DNA from: a virus
Reading direction: 5' to 3' (one strand)
IMG/VR virus record: IMGVR_UViG_3300020156_000070
Location: 1-30,454 of that record
DNA length: 30,454 nucleotides
The translations under genes and the position numbers were made by a program. Within the stretch, counting starts at the first letter, position 1, and the number at the start of each line of letters is the position of its first letter. Shown here piece by piece: positions 15,305 through 21,758 of this stretch. The notes beneath the pieces are model-generated. The model was not told the DNA's origin, ran no database searches, and saw nothing but the letters and a program-made list of their open reading frames with translations.

Positions 15305-15814
15305 TCAGCTCGCCGGGTCCGGCTCGCCTACTTCTTCTGCTGACGGCCCGAACGCGACTCCGCACCGGCAGACGTCTCCGGCTGTTCCGTACCGCTGGCA
15401 CCGGTCGCACCGGAACCACTGCTCGACGGGCTCTCGCCGACCGGCCGGACGCTGCCCGGGTCCGCCTGCGGCTCTTCGGCCGGCGGCAGGTCGGCCGCCT
15501 TCGGCAGCTCCGGGTTCCAGCTGCCGTCCGGCTGCTGCGTCGCGCTGACCTCCTTCAGCGGGAAGCCCGCGTCCCGCAGCGACTGGATCTCCTGGTCGTC
15601 CGTGATCAGGTGGCCGCTCCACATCACGGCGTCCTTGGTCCTGTAGCCCTCGGCCATCTTCCATTCCCTTCTCGTCAAGCGTGATCGCGTCCACCAGCGC
15701 GGACACGAAATAGCTGGTCGCCAGGCACGACAGCCGCATGGATTCGGCCGGATCGCTGGTGACTCCGGCCAGGTAGAGCGCCCGCTCGCCGTCGCGCCTG
15801 TGGTTGTTGGTCAC
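15305..15814 (-). CDS. Overlapping frame: short N-terminal helical domain, zinc-ribbon-like end
   Basis: GTG 15814 overlaps the stop of the tail terminator candidate (GTGA), and the first 50 residues read as a small helical protein (ERALYLAGVTSDPAESMRL, SYFVSALVDAITLDEKG). In similar phage gene sets such a protein usually ends there. Here the frame stays open for 169 codons, passing through the whole 109-aa gene in another frame. Residues about 52-125 look like shadow sequence (Arg/Gly/Pro). The end contains C-x2-C-x8-C-x-C (RCDRCQRYGTAGDVCRCG), a zinc-ribbon-like motif. The start and N-terminus are well supported; whether the C-terminal part is made from this start is uncertain. Confidence 0.5.
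   Translation of the reverse strand: MTNNHRRDGERALYLAGVTSDPAESMRLSCLATSYFVSALVDAITLDEKGMEDGRGLQDQGRRDVERPPDHGRPGDPVAAGRGLPAEGGQRDAAAGRQLEPGAAEGGRPAAGRRAAGGPGQRPAGRREPVEQWFRCDRCQRYGTAGDVCRCGVAFGPSAEEVGEPDPAS
15328..15657 (-). CDS. Connector-tail junction protein, 109 aa, nested in an overlapping frame
   Basis: The start is ATG 15657; GGAAG and AAGGGA lie upstream. Residues 1-45 look like a real compact domain (TKDAVMWSGHLITDDQEIQS, DAGFPLKEV) with nearly every codon ending in G or C. The last 35 residues turn into Ser/Gly/Thr low-complexity sequence, and the G/C third-base bias drops to about two thirds there. At the same point the -1 frame becomes protein-like with a Cys4 motif. Either the low-complexity tail is real, or part of the translation shifts to the other frame. 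The gene lies between the tail terminator and tail tube genes; its function is unknown. Confidence 0.65.
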   Translation of the reverse strand: MAEGYRTKDAVMWSGHLITDDQEIQSLRDAGFPLKEVSATQQPDGSWNPELPKAADLPPAEEPQADPGSVRPVGESPSSSGSGATGASGTEQPETSAGAESRSGRQQKK

Positions 15815-16269
15815 GCCGGTACCTCCCGGGTGATCCAGCCGATCTGGATGTCGACGTCGATGCGGGCGAGGTCGGTAACCGTCTCCGGCGCTTCCCGCGG
15901 CTCGAGCAGCACCGCCAGGTAGGCGATGTAGACCGGACGCAGGTAGGCGGGCAGCTCGATGGTCGGCAGCTCCTCGGCGTAGACAGCGTCTACCAGTCGG
16001 GAGGCGAGCGAGTTGGCAAGTCCCCAGTTCGGCTTTTTGCTCTGCGGCCGTCGTGCGGCGTAGCACGAGAACTGGATCACCGGCCGCCGGATCGGCACGT
16101 TCTTCTCCGGGAATCCGCCGACCACGAGGTGGGTGTCGACGAAACCCGTGGTCTCCCAGTCCTTGACCTCGGCGGGCAGGTGCTCGCCGGCGGGCAGACC
16201 GAGCGAGCGTGCCCACGCGGCGGCCACCGTGGCGTTGCTCGGCGTCACGGATGCGGGTGCCAGTGCCAC
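15811..16269 (-). CDS. Tail terminator-like protein
   Basis: This 152-aa protein (GTG start at 16269, five bases after the upstream stop) lies between the neck protein and the tail tube region, the slot of the tail terminator that ends tube growth and joins tail to head. The sequence is mixed alpha/beta with a strand pair (FVDTHLVVGGFPEK, IQFSCYAARRPQ) and a helix (ANSLASRLVDAVYAEEL), then YIAYLAVLLEPREAPE. These match the general outline of terminator and minor capsid proteins of HK97-type phages. Assignment rests mostly on gene order. Confidence 0.65.
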   Translation of the reverse strand: MALAPASVTPSNATVAAAWARSLGLPAGEHLPAEVKDWETTGFVDTHLVVGGFPEKNVPIRRPVIQFSCYAARRPQSKKPNWGLANSLASRLVDAVYAEELPTIELPAYLRPVYIAYLAVLLEPREAPETVTDLARIDVDIQIGWITREVPA

Positions 16270-16274
16270 GGCGA

Positions 16275-16574
16275 TCAGCCCGCGCTCGAGTAGCAGGCCG
16301 GCCGCAGGTAGGGCTGCGCGGCCATCTTCGAGGTGCCCAGTTCGACGAACCCGGCGTAACCCTGGCCCTGCCGGCCGCGCGGGTTGGCGACGATCTCCCA
16401 GTGCACGTCGCTCACGCGCTCACTGTGGATGCTCGCGGCGAGGGTGCCGGTGTCGACGGGGGCGAGCATCGAGGCTCGAGCCGCCACGCGATCCGGGACG
16501 TAGGCCACGGTGTCGATGGCCTCGGCCCGCAGGCGCGCGAAGGCGCCGTAGTCGATCTCCACGCGCACGCCCAT
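16275..16574 (-). CDS. HK97 gp10-like neck protein
   Basis: The 99-aa product starts at ATG 16574 with AAAGGCGG upstream. It carries the family hallmarks: a helix near the start (FARLRAEAIDTVAYVPDRV), the strand-turn APVDTGTLAASIHSE, a YAGFVELGTSKM strand and the closing motif AAQPYLRPA. HK97 gp10-like proteins sit at the head-tail joint. A 91-base gap precedes the gene and holds nothing I can assign. Confidence 0.82.
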   Translation of the reverse strand: MGVRVEIDYGAFARLRAEAIDTVAYVPDRVAARASMLAPVDTGTLAASIHSERVSDVHWEIVANPRGRQGQGYAGFVELGTSKMAAQPYLRPACYSSAG

Positions 16575-16665
16575 CGCGCACCGCCTTTCCGGGGGTGGTC
16601 TTCCGGCCGTCCCGCTACGGTCTTCCCGATGATCACGGTGGGGCTGGCGTTAGTGTAGGTCCTGC

Positions 16666-17004
16666 TCAGGAAACGTGACGGCACGCGAGCCGGATGGCTC
16701 CGCCGCCGATGCCGCGCCGCACGACGACGGAGTCGATGACCAGCACCTCGCCGGTCGCGCGGTCGCGCAGCCGGTCCGAGCGCCGGAAGTCGAACACACC
16801 CGGCCGGAACTGCACCTTGATCGAATCCACGTGCGCGGCCGACGCGGCGTTCTTCGGCAGCTGTGTGGTGGTCGCCCGGTAGCCGGGCAACCCCTCGACG
16901 ACGGCGGACAGCTCGATCGGGTCGTCTGTCTCGTAGCTGTAGTCGTCCATCGGCGGGGGGTCGTCCGATCGGAGCACGTCGAATGACGCGTTGGGGATGA
17001 TCAC
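16666..17004 (-). CDS. Head-tail connector (stopper-like) protein
   Basis: The start is GTG 17004, overlapping the adaptor gene's stop (GTGA); the longer frame to 17034 is unlikely. The 112-aa protein opens with IIPNASFDVLRSD, has a disordered acidic loop (DPPPMDDYSYETDDP), then strands including HVDSIKVQFRPGVFDFRRSD and TGEVLVIDSVVVRRG. Small beta-barrel stopper proteins of this size follow the adaptor in HK97- and SPP1-type phages and close the connector after packaging. Family is inferred from size, strands and gene order. Confidence 0.68.
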   Translation of the reverse strand: MIIPNASFDVLRSDDPPPMDDYSYETDDPIELSAVVEGLPGYRATTTQLPKNAASAAHVDSIKVQFRPGVFDFRRSDRLRDRATGEVLVIDSVVVRRGIGGGAIRLACRHVS

Positions 17005-17540
17005 CGGGGGTCCCGCTTGTCCCAATGCCGCCACTTCCGCAGCGCACGCCGGATGTGCGTGGGCATCGCCGACCGGCCGCCGAGTTCGTCGCCGCTGAAC
17101 CCCTGGCCGTCGTTCTGCACGGAGGTCGTGCCCGCCGGTACCGCGGTGGTGTCCGCCGGGTTGAGCCGCCGCTCGGCCAGCTCGACGATGATGTCGAACA
17201 GCTCGATCGGGGGCCGGTTCGTCTCCGTGTCGTACCCCGCGAGGTAGGTCAACGGCTCATCCTTGGCCAGCGCGCCGACTACCGCGCTGCCGTCCGTGCT
17301 CGGCGCCAGCCCGATCGGGTCGACCACCGAGCGCACCGGGTACCCGTGCGGGAACACGGCCAGTAGTCCGCCGAACTCGGTGGTCACCGTGCTCAGCGTC
17401 TCGGTGCGCTCGGCCAGGTCGAACAGCCGGCCGGTGACCTCTTCAACGCGTTCCTGCGCGTACTGCAGCGCCCGCTCCACCACCGGGGCGGGCGCGGCGC
17501 TGCCGGTCTCCTGCCGGAACTGCTCGACCGAGACGATCAT
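17001..17540 (-). CDS. Head-tail adaptor protein
   Basis: ATG 17540 overlaps the upstream stop (ATGA). The 179-aa protein starts with a helix-forming segment typical of gp6-like adaptors (SVEQFRQETGSAAPAPVVER, then LQYAQERVEEVTGRLFD), a strand-rich middle (FPHGYPVRSVVDPIGLAPST) and later helices (IELFDIIVELAERRLN). Such proteins form a ring under the portal. The C-terminal 20 residues are basic and Trp-containing (RALRKWRHWDKRDPR). Gene order (capsid, small genes, adaptor, stopper, neck) supports the call. Confidence 0.75.
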   Translation of the reverse strand: MIVSVEQFRQETGSAAPAPVVERALQYAQERVEEVTGRLFDLAERTETLSTVTTEFGGLLAVFPHGYPVRSVVDPIGLAPSTDGSAVVGALAKDEPLTYLAGYDTETNRPPIELFDIIVELAERRLNPADTTAVPAGTTSVQNDGQGFSGDELGGRSAMPTHIRRALRKWRHWDKRDPR

Positions 17541-17716
17541 TCCCGTGGCCGTCCTTCCCGTGGGGCATCCACCCGGACCTCGAGCAGCTGAGCCAGGCGA
17601 CCGAGCCGGTCCTCGACGTCCGAGATCCGTGCTTCCAGCCGCGGGACCGGGCACACGTCGTTGTGATCGGCGCGACCCGGTCCCGGCACGGTGCCGCAGC
17701 AGCCGCAGCGGTTCAC
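17537..17716 (-). CDS. Small Cys-containing coiled-coil protein, 59 aa
   Basis: GTG 17716 overlaps the preceding stop (GTGA) and its own stop overlaps the adaptor start (ATGA), so it is tightly coupled. The N-terminus carries a Cys cluster (C4, C6, C7 and C22 in RCGCC and VCP), possibly a metal-binding knuckle; the rest is a predicted coiled coil (RLEARISDVEDRLGRLAQLL). Only the coupling and this plan support it as a real gene. I do not recognise it. Confidence 0.6.
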   Translation of the reverse strand: MNRCGCCGTVPGPGRADHNDVCPVPRLEARISDVEDRLGRLAQLLEVRVDAPREGRPRE

Positions 17717-18036
17717 TGCTTGGCCTTGCTCTCGGTGGCCTTGTTCGCCGCACGGCCGCTGGCGCTGGCCTGCTCGCGCTTGTCGTTGGCCACCTTGTCG
17801 GTGGTCAGCTGGCTGTTCTCGGACTCCCGGCCCGACGCGACCGCCTTGCGCTTGGCCTCGATCTCCTGGCGCTCGGCCTCCGCGGCGTCGCGCGCTTCCT
17901 GCGTCTTGCCGGCGGCGCCCGGCTCCGGGTCGGGCACGACCTCGTCGTATTCCATCTCGGAACCGTCCGGGTTGCGCACCGGAGCGTGGTAGAAGCGCCA
18001 GTCCTTGTTGATCTCGGTCACCGTGGCCAACTCCAT
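17713..18036 (-). CDS. Hypothetical 107-aa charged protein (capsid-connector junction)
   Basis: The ATG start at 18036 lies inside the preceding Cys-rich gene, an overlap of 19 bases. The first 40 residues contain short strands (TEINKDWRFYHAPV) and a DPEPG turn; the remaining two thirds is a Lys/Glu/Ala/Ser-rich helix or disordered tail (EARDAAEAERQEIEAKRKAV and onwards). Proteins like this between capsid and adaptor genes are often capsid-associated or head-to-tail accessory proteins, but nothing here identifies a family. Confidence 0.65.
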   Translation of the reverse strand: MELATVTEINKDWRFYHAPVRNPDGSEMEYDEVVPDPEPGAAGKTQEARDAAEAERQEIEAKRKAVASGRESENSQLTTDKVANDKREQASASGRAANKATESKAKQ

Positions 18037-18245
18037 TCGTCATCGACGTAGTTCGGACGGCAACAGGCCTTGTCGCAGTCGTCCGGGTGTTGCTTCGGGC
18101 AGGTGCAGTGCTGCTCCACCGTGCCGCCGAGTTCACGCTGCCGGGCCACGCACCGCTGATGCGGGTCGTCGGCCTCGAGAAAGGGGGTGACGCGACGCAT
18201 CCACTCGTCGAGATCCGTTTCACCGGCCCCGTCGTCGTAATGCAT
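18018..18245 (-). CDS. Cys-rich small protein downstream of capsid gene, 75 aa
   Basis: ATG 18245 lies 18 bases after the major capsid stop. The first half is acidic and helical (TDLDEWMRRVTPFLEADD). The second half holds six Cys (32, 47, 49, 57, 61, 62; CTCPKQHPDDCDKACC) with His residues between them, which fits a small zinc site or a disulfide-rich fold. No family is recognised. Its place among head genes suggests a virion or assembly accessory. Confidence 0.65.
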   Translation of the reverse strand: MHYDDGAGETDLDEWMRRVTPFLEADDPHQRCVARQRELGGTVEQHCTCPKQHPDDCDKACCRPNYVDDEWSWPR

Positions 18246-18263
18246 CGCGCCGCCCCCGCCCGA

Positions 18264-19499
18264 TCAGGCTGCGGTCAGGTCGGCCGAGACGAAAAAGTCC
18301 GGCCGGTTGACCGCGAGCGCGAGCCGCTCCTCGGCGCGCAGCAGCACCTTGTTCTCCTCGGCAAACGTGCCGTGCTGCTCGAAGGTCCGCACCTCGACGG
18401 AGCGGCGGTCGAACAGCGTGGCGCCGAGCTGGTAGTTGCCGACCAGCGCGGTGCCCTGAGCGATGGAGTTGGTGCGCACGATCGGCAGGCCCCACACGTA
18501 CTGGATCGGCGCCTGCGTGATCGCACCGGCGTCGAGCTGACCGCCGGCGGTGCCACCCTGGTCGACCCGGTGGGTCATCATGTTCCAGAAGTCGATCGGG
18601 TTCATGGCCACGCCATCGGCGAAGCCGTCCACGACCTCGATCTTGGCGATGGACTGGCCGATGGTCAGCGCCATGTCGGTGAAGAACGCCTGCTCCTGCA
18701 CGTCGGTGTAGGAGAGGATGCCCTTGAGGTTCGGAGTGGTGCCGTTGCCGGAGAGGATCTGCGCTTCCTCGCGGAACTTCACCATGTACGGCAGGCGGCC
18801 GTTGATGTAGCCCATCAGGGTGGCCGCGTCCTCGACGATCTGCGTGGTGACCGGCAGGGTCACGGCGATGACCTGGACAGGCGCGTTGTCCGGGTCGAAC
18901 TGGATGGTCGCCTGGGGCTTGGCCGCGCCCTCGGCGACGGTCGCCGCGCCACCCTCGGTGGTGGTGACGTTCTTCTCGCGGATGTACGGAATGGCCGAGA
19001 GGCCGGTCTGCTGGACCCCGATCAGGTCCCGGATGAACAGCCGGCGGCGCCGGGTGTCCACGAGGTAGGGCTGTCCGACCGGCAGCAGCAGGCCGGAGCC
19101 GTTGGCGTCGCCCTCGGCGACCAGCGCGCGCAGTTCGTGGCGGAACTCGCCGGAGCGGATGCCGCCGTCCTTCACCCACTGCTGGTACCGCTCGGACTCG
19201 ACCACCTGGGCGCCCGCGGACCGCAGTTCGGCACCGTCGCCGCCGATCGCCGGGATGGCGCCTTCCGGGACACGCGGCACGCCGCGCAGGGCCTCGGGCG
19301 CCTTCGCCTTCGAGCGCAACGAGAGGTGGACGTCGATGTCCTCCATCTCGGCGAGGAACTCGGCCTTGCCGCGCTTGAACTCGTCGGTGTCCCGGCCCTT
19401 CTGGACCAGTTCCGTCCACTCGCTGCGCATTTCGGCCGCGCGCTCGCGCAGTTCTTCCTCGCCGGCGTCGCGGCGCCATTCGATCGTCGTCTGGGGCAT
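18264..19499 (-). CDS. HK97-family major capsid protein
   Basis: The 411-aa protein starts at ATG 19499 with AGGAG 8 bases upstream. Residues 1-60 form a charged coiled coil (GEEELRERAAEMRSEWTEL), the delta or scaffold domain expected to be removed by the prohead protease, followed by a linker to about residue 100. The rest follows the HK97 capsid pattern: GSGLLLPVGQPYL near the N-arm, the E-loop region (KNVTTTEGGAATVAEGAAKP), the spine-helix region, and late strands (LFDRRSVEVRTFEQHG, LALAVNRPDFFVSA). The phage head is an icosahedron of this protein. A rightward accessory gene separates it from its protease, which is unusual. Confidence 0.93.
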   Translation of the reverse strand: MPQTTIEWRRDAGEEELRERAAEMRSEWTELVQKGRDTDEFKRGKAEFLAEMEDIDVHLSLRSKAKAPEALRGVPRVPEGAIPAIGGDGAELRSAGAQVVESERYQQWVKDGGIRSGEFRHELRALVAEGDANGSGLLLPVGQPYLVDTRRRRLFIRDLIGVQQTGLSAIPYIREKNVTTTEGGAATVAEGAAKPQATIQFDPDNAPVQVIAVTLPVTTQIVEDAATLMGYINGRLPYMVKFREEAQILSGNGTTPNLKGILSYTDVQEQAFFTDMALTIGQSIAKIEVVDGFADGVAMNPIDFWNMMTHRVDQGGTAGGQLDAGAITQAPIQYVWGLPIVRTNSIAQGTALVGNYQLGATLFDRRSVEVRTFEQHGTFAEENKVLLRAEERLALAVNRPDFFVSADLTAA

Positions 19500-19600
19500 G
19501 TGCCCGCTCCTGTTCGTTCTGAGCATGGTCGATGGACACGCGCCCCGGTGGTCACAAGCGCCCGTTCACCCGGTGGCCGTCTGCCGCGAGTGTAGAAGAT

Positions 19601-19623
19601 CAGCCAGGCGGACGCGCCAACGC
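19601..19623. repeat. Direct repeat, left flank of the 300-bp accessory cassette
   Basis: This 23-bp segment matches 19901-19923 with 20 of 23 positions (ending GACGCGCCAACGC in both), exactly 300 bp apart; all three differences are transitions. Read leftward it encodes ALARPPG-stop, a relic of the protease C-terminus ALARLSG-stop found in the other copy. It lies between the capsid gene and the rightward accessory gene. Confidence 0.7.
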
Positions 19624-19638
19624 GACTCGGACTAACTG

Positions 19639-19668
19639 TTGACAAGGTATGACAAGGCATGACACACT
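19639..19668 (+). promoter_or_regulatory. Promoter with 10-bp tandem operator repeats (copy 2)
   Basis: TTGACA (19639-19644) and the following tandem TGACAAGG-type repeats are identical over 26 bases to 658-683. A weak -10 match (CACACT, 19663-19668) lies 18 bp downstream. Transcription would then begin at or within a few bases of the ATG at 19675, giving a leaderless or nearly leaderless mRNA, a common form in actinobacteria. It drives only the gene 19675-19899, which points against all its neighbours. Confidence 0.7.
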
Positions 19669-19674
19669 CGGTCT

Positions 19675-19899
19675 ATGAGCGAAAACGCCCCCCGAAACGC
19701 CGTCCTGAGCTTCGGTACTGAGCGCGGTAAGCGGATGACCGAAGAGGAAGCAGAGGCACTGCTCAAGAGCCAGGGATTCCACTTCATCCGGTCCCGTATC
19801 ATCACTCACCGTAACCGGCCAGCAGAAACGGTCATCGCCCAGTGGGAATCCGCTGATTACAGCCGGCGTGCCCGCCTGCGGGTGACCTATTCGATCTAG
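19675..19899 (+). CDS. Lone rightward accessory gene (moron-like), 74 aa
   Basis: This is the only rightward gene inside a 27-kb leftward operon. It has its own promoter (TTGACA at 19639) but no ribosome site, so it is probably leaderless. The protein is a mixed basic/acidic alpha-beta product: a helix (MTEEEAEALLKSQGFHFI), a loop and basic strands (RARLRVTYSI). I do not recognise a family. Its stop codon abuts the protease stop with no gap. It is flanked by direct repeats 300 bp apart, suggesting that it was inserted between the protease and capsid genes. Independent promoters and inverted orientation are classic for genes expressed from a prophage, for example in exclusion or host fitness. 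Confidence 0.7.
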   Translation: MSENAPRNAVLSFGTERGKRMTEEEAEALLKSQGFHFIRSRIITHRNRPAETVIAQWESADYSRRARLRVTYSI

Positions 19900-21534
19900 T
19901 CAGCCGGACAGACGCGCCAACGCAGCGAGCACGGCCTCATCGTCGATGTCGTCCGCGGGCGCGGGCTGTTCGGCGGACCGGACCGCGAGCGAGCGCTTCT
20001 CCCCCTCGGCCTTGGCGTAGAAGTAGTACTCGCCGCTGTCGAGCGGTGCGTCCACCATGCCGAGCAGGTAGGACAGCTCCCACAGGCTCGAGGCTGCGTT
20101 CTGGAAGAACCGGCGCGCGGCCACCACGTCGGCACCATCGAGCGACTCGGACAGGTCGGCAAGCTTGGTGTGCACGTCGGCGAGCACGGCCATCGGGTCG
20201 ACGTCGGTCTGTTCGCCGACCGCCCGGAACTCGAATGCCGCACCGGTGCGGGTTTCAGCGGGCGCCTTGCAGGCGTCGAGCGCGTCCGCGAGCGACAGCT
20301 TCCCGGTGGCGAAGCCGGTCAGCAGCTCCTGCGCGCGGGTCCCGGACAGCTCGGCGCCGCCGGGCTGCCGCGAGCGGATCGCGTTGACCGCGGTGCCCGG
20401 CACGCTGCCGTTGAGCACGACGGAGAATTCGTCGACCTCGGCCTCGGTGATCTGAGTGGTGTCGCGCAGTTCGGGGTCCGGGCGGGACTTGCCGCGCAGG
20501 AACGCGAAGCTGAACTCCTTCATCGTGCCGGAGCGGAGCTGCGCATACGCCTGCTTGGCGCGCGGCACGGCGTCGAAGTCGTCGAGTTCCACGTCGATGT
20601 CGAGCCCGTCCGCGCCATCGGTGTAGCTGACCACGCGGCCGATGGGGTCGTTCCAGTCGTGGCCCCACACCACCGGCGGCAGCTTGTCGCGCAGGCTGGC
20701 GCTGAACACACCGGGCGCCCACGATGTGCCGTAGCTGTCGCGCACCCCGTAGTTCAGTGCTCGCGCGGTGAAGCCGGGCGTCTTTCCCTCGCCGGCCTCG
20801 CGGAATTCGGTGATCTGCACGGGCATGGCCCGGGTCTCGATCTGCTTGCCCATGTGCTGCGCCTCTCGCGTCGCGGGGTCGATGTCATCGACCCGGTTGG
20901 TGGTGTTCCAGGGCTCGCCGAACGAGCACTTGCAGTTCGGGTGGACCTGCCCTGGGTAGCCGATGCGCGGGCGCACCAGCGCGTTGAAGTTACGGCCGTG
21001 CGCTTCCCGGCACCCGTGCTCGCACGCCCCCTGCTCGCCGTGCCAGCCGAACAGCACTTCACCGTCGTCGTCCGGATCGACGTCCTCGATCTCGGCGGCG
21101 AGCACCTCGGCCGCTGCCGCGCGCTGCTCCTGCGCGGCGATATGGGCGTCGAAGAGCTGGTCTTCCCGGTCGTGTGCCGCACGCATGGTGTCCGCGTCCC
21201 CGGTGGCGTTCGCCTCGGCGAGCCGGACCGTGGCGGTCACGAGATAGGCGGCTTGGTAGCCCGCGGCCGCCGTGCTGTCGTTAGCGCGCACCCGGTCCGC
21301 CGGCGTGTCCGCGTCCACCGCGGGCAGGAAGGTGCCGGCGGTGTTCTCGATCCAGTCGAACCAACCGCGTTCGGTGAAGACCGGTGCGACCGCGCCCGCC
21401 ACCAGCCCGGGGAGCTCGCCGATCAGGTCGACGATTACCGCGGCCGACTCACCTTCGAGCAGCGCGACGGCCACCGCGGCAATGACTTCCTCGGTGGCCT
21501 CATCCTCGACGGGCGGAGTGGCGGGCTCGGTCAT
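19900..21534 (-). CDS. MuF-like minor head protein fused to HK97-type prohead protease
   Basis: This 544-aa protein starts at ATG 21534 with the upstream stop just before it. The N-terminal 220 residues look like a MuF-type minor head protein: helices, then a Cys/His cluster with CEHGC (171, 175) and the family closing motif HPNCKC (198-203). From about residue 237 it is an S78-type prohead protease: strands, then GHD (H292), EFSFAF (S342) and DEF (E369) as the expected His-Ser-Glu active site. It should trim the capsid delta domain during maturation. A helical C-terminal tail of about 150 residues follows. Such fusions are known in actinophages. The stop codon touches the rightward accessory gene. 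Confidence 0.88.
   Translation of the reverse strand: MTEPATPPVEDEATEEVIAAVAVALLEGESAAVIVDLIGELPGLVAGAVAPVFTERGWFDWIENTAGTFLPAVDADTPADRVRANDSTAAAGYQAAYLVTATVRLAEANATGDADTMRAAHDREDQLFDAHIAAQEQRAAAAEVLAAEIEDVDPDDDGEVLFGWHGEQGACEHGCREAHGRNFNALVRPRIGYPGQVHPNCKCSFGEPWNTTNRVDDIDPATREAQHMGKQIETRAMPVQITEFREAGEGKTPGFTARALNYGVRDSYGTSWAPGVFSASLRDKLPPVVWGHDWNDPIGRVVSYTDGADGLDIDVELDDFDAVPRAKQAYAQLRSGTMKEFSFAFLRGKSRPDPELRDTTQITEAEVDEFSVVLNGSVPGTAVNAIRSRQPGGAELSGTRAQELLTGFATGKLSLADALDACKAPAETRTGAAFEFRAVGEQTDVDPMAVLADVHTKLADLSESLDGADVVAARRFFQNAASSLWELSYLLGMVDAPLDSGEYYFYAKAEGEKRSLAVRSAEQPAPADDIDDEAVLAALARLSG
19901..19923. repeat. Direct repeat, right flank of the 300-bp accessory cassette
   Basis: Partner of 19601-19623, 20/23 identical. 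This copy is the real 3' end of the MuF-protease gene (leftward ALARLSG-stop). The pair suggests an insertion or recombination event at the end of the protease gene that kept its C-terminus intact. Confidence 0.7.
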
Positions 21535-21536
21535 CG

Positions 21537-21758
21537 CTACCGTCCCGCGTCGACTGCCGTGCGCACGAACGCGTCCTTCGCCTCGAGCAGCTTGCGCAGT
21601 CCGACCGTCAGTTCCGGTCCGTCCGGCAGTGCGGCCACCATCTCGTACGCCAGTTCGTAGCACGGTGCGCTGACCCGCTGCAGGTGATCGGGCAGGTGGT
21701 CGAACTCGAAGAAGCGCAGCAGATGCTGCGTACCGGGGTGCCTGCCTTCGGCGCCCAT
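21537..21758 (-). CDS. Acb2/Tad1 hairpin-like small protein (candidate cyclic-nucleotide sponge)
   Basis: The 73-aa protein starts at ATG 21758, sharing a base with the upstream stop. Its pattern, an aromatic segment (LLRFFEFDHLPDHLQ) then two helices joined by a Pro-Asp/Gly turn (CYELAYEMVAALPDGPELTV, GLRKLLEAKDAFVRTAV), resembles phage proteins carrying the Acb2/Tad1 hairpin domain, in which LAxxI-x4-P-x2-RE-x4-ALxxLE-x2-V-x2-A recurs. Acb2 and Tad1 sequester cyclic nucleotides and block CBASS or Thoeris defence. The link here is by remembered sequence pattern only; a structural role is possible because the gene lies between portal and protease genes. Residues that bind nucleotide cannot be judged. 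Confidence 0.5.
   Translation of the reverse strand: MGAEGRHPGTQHLLRFFEFDHLPDHLQRVSAPCYELAYEMVAALPDGPELTVGLRKLLEAKDAFVRTAVDAGR

Noticed and set aside
20170-21660. Rightward 496-codon ORF opposite the protease gene
   Set aside because: Shadow sequence: no ribosome site, and the opposite frame holds the protease and MuF motifs.
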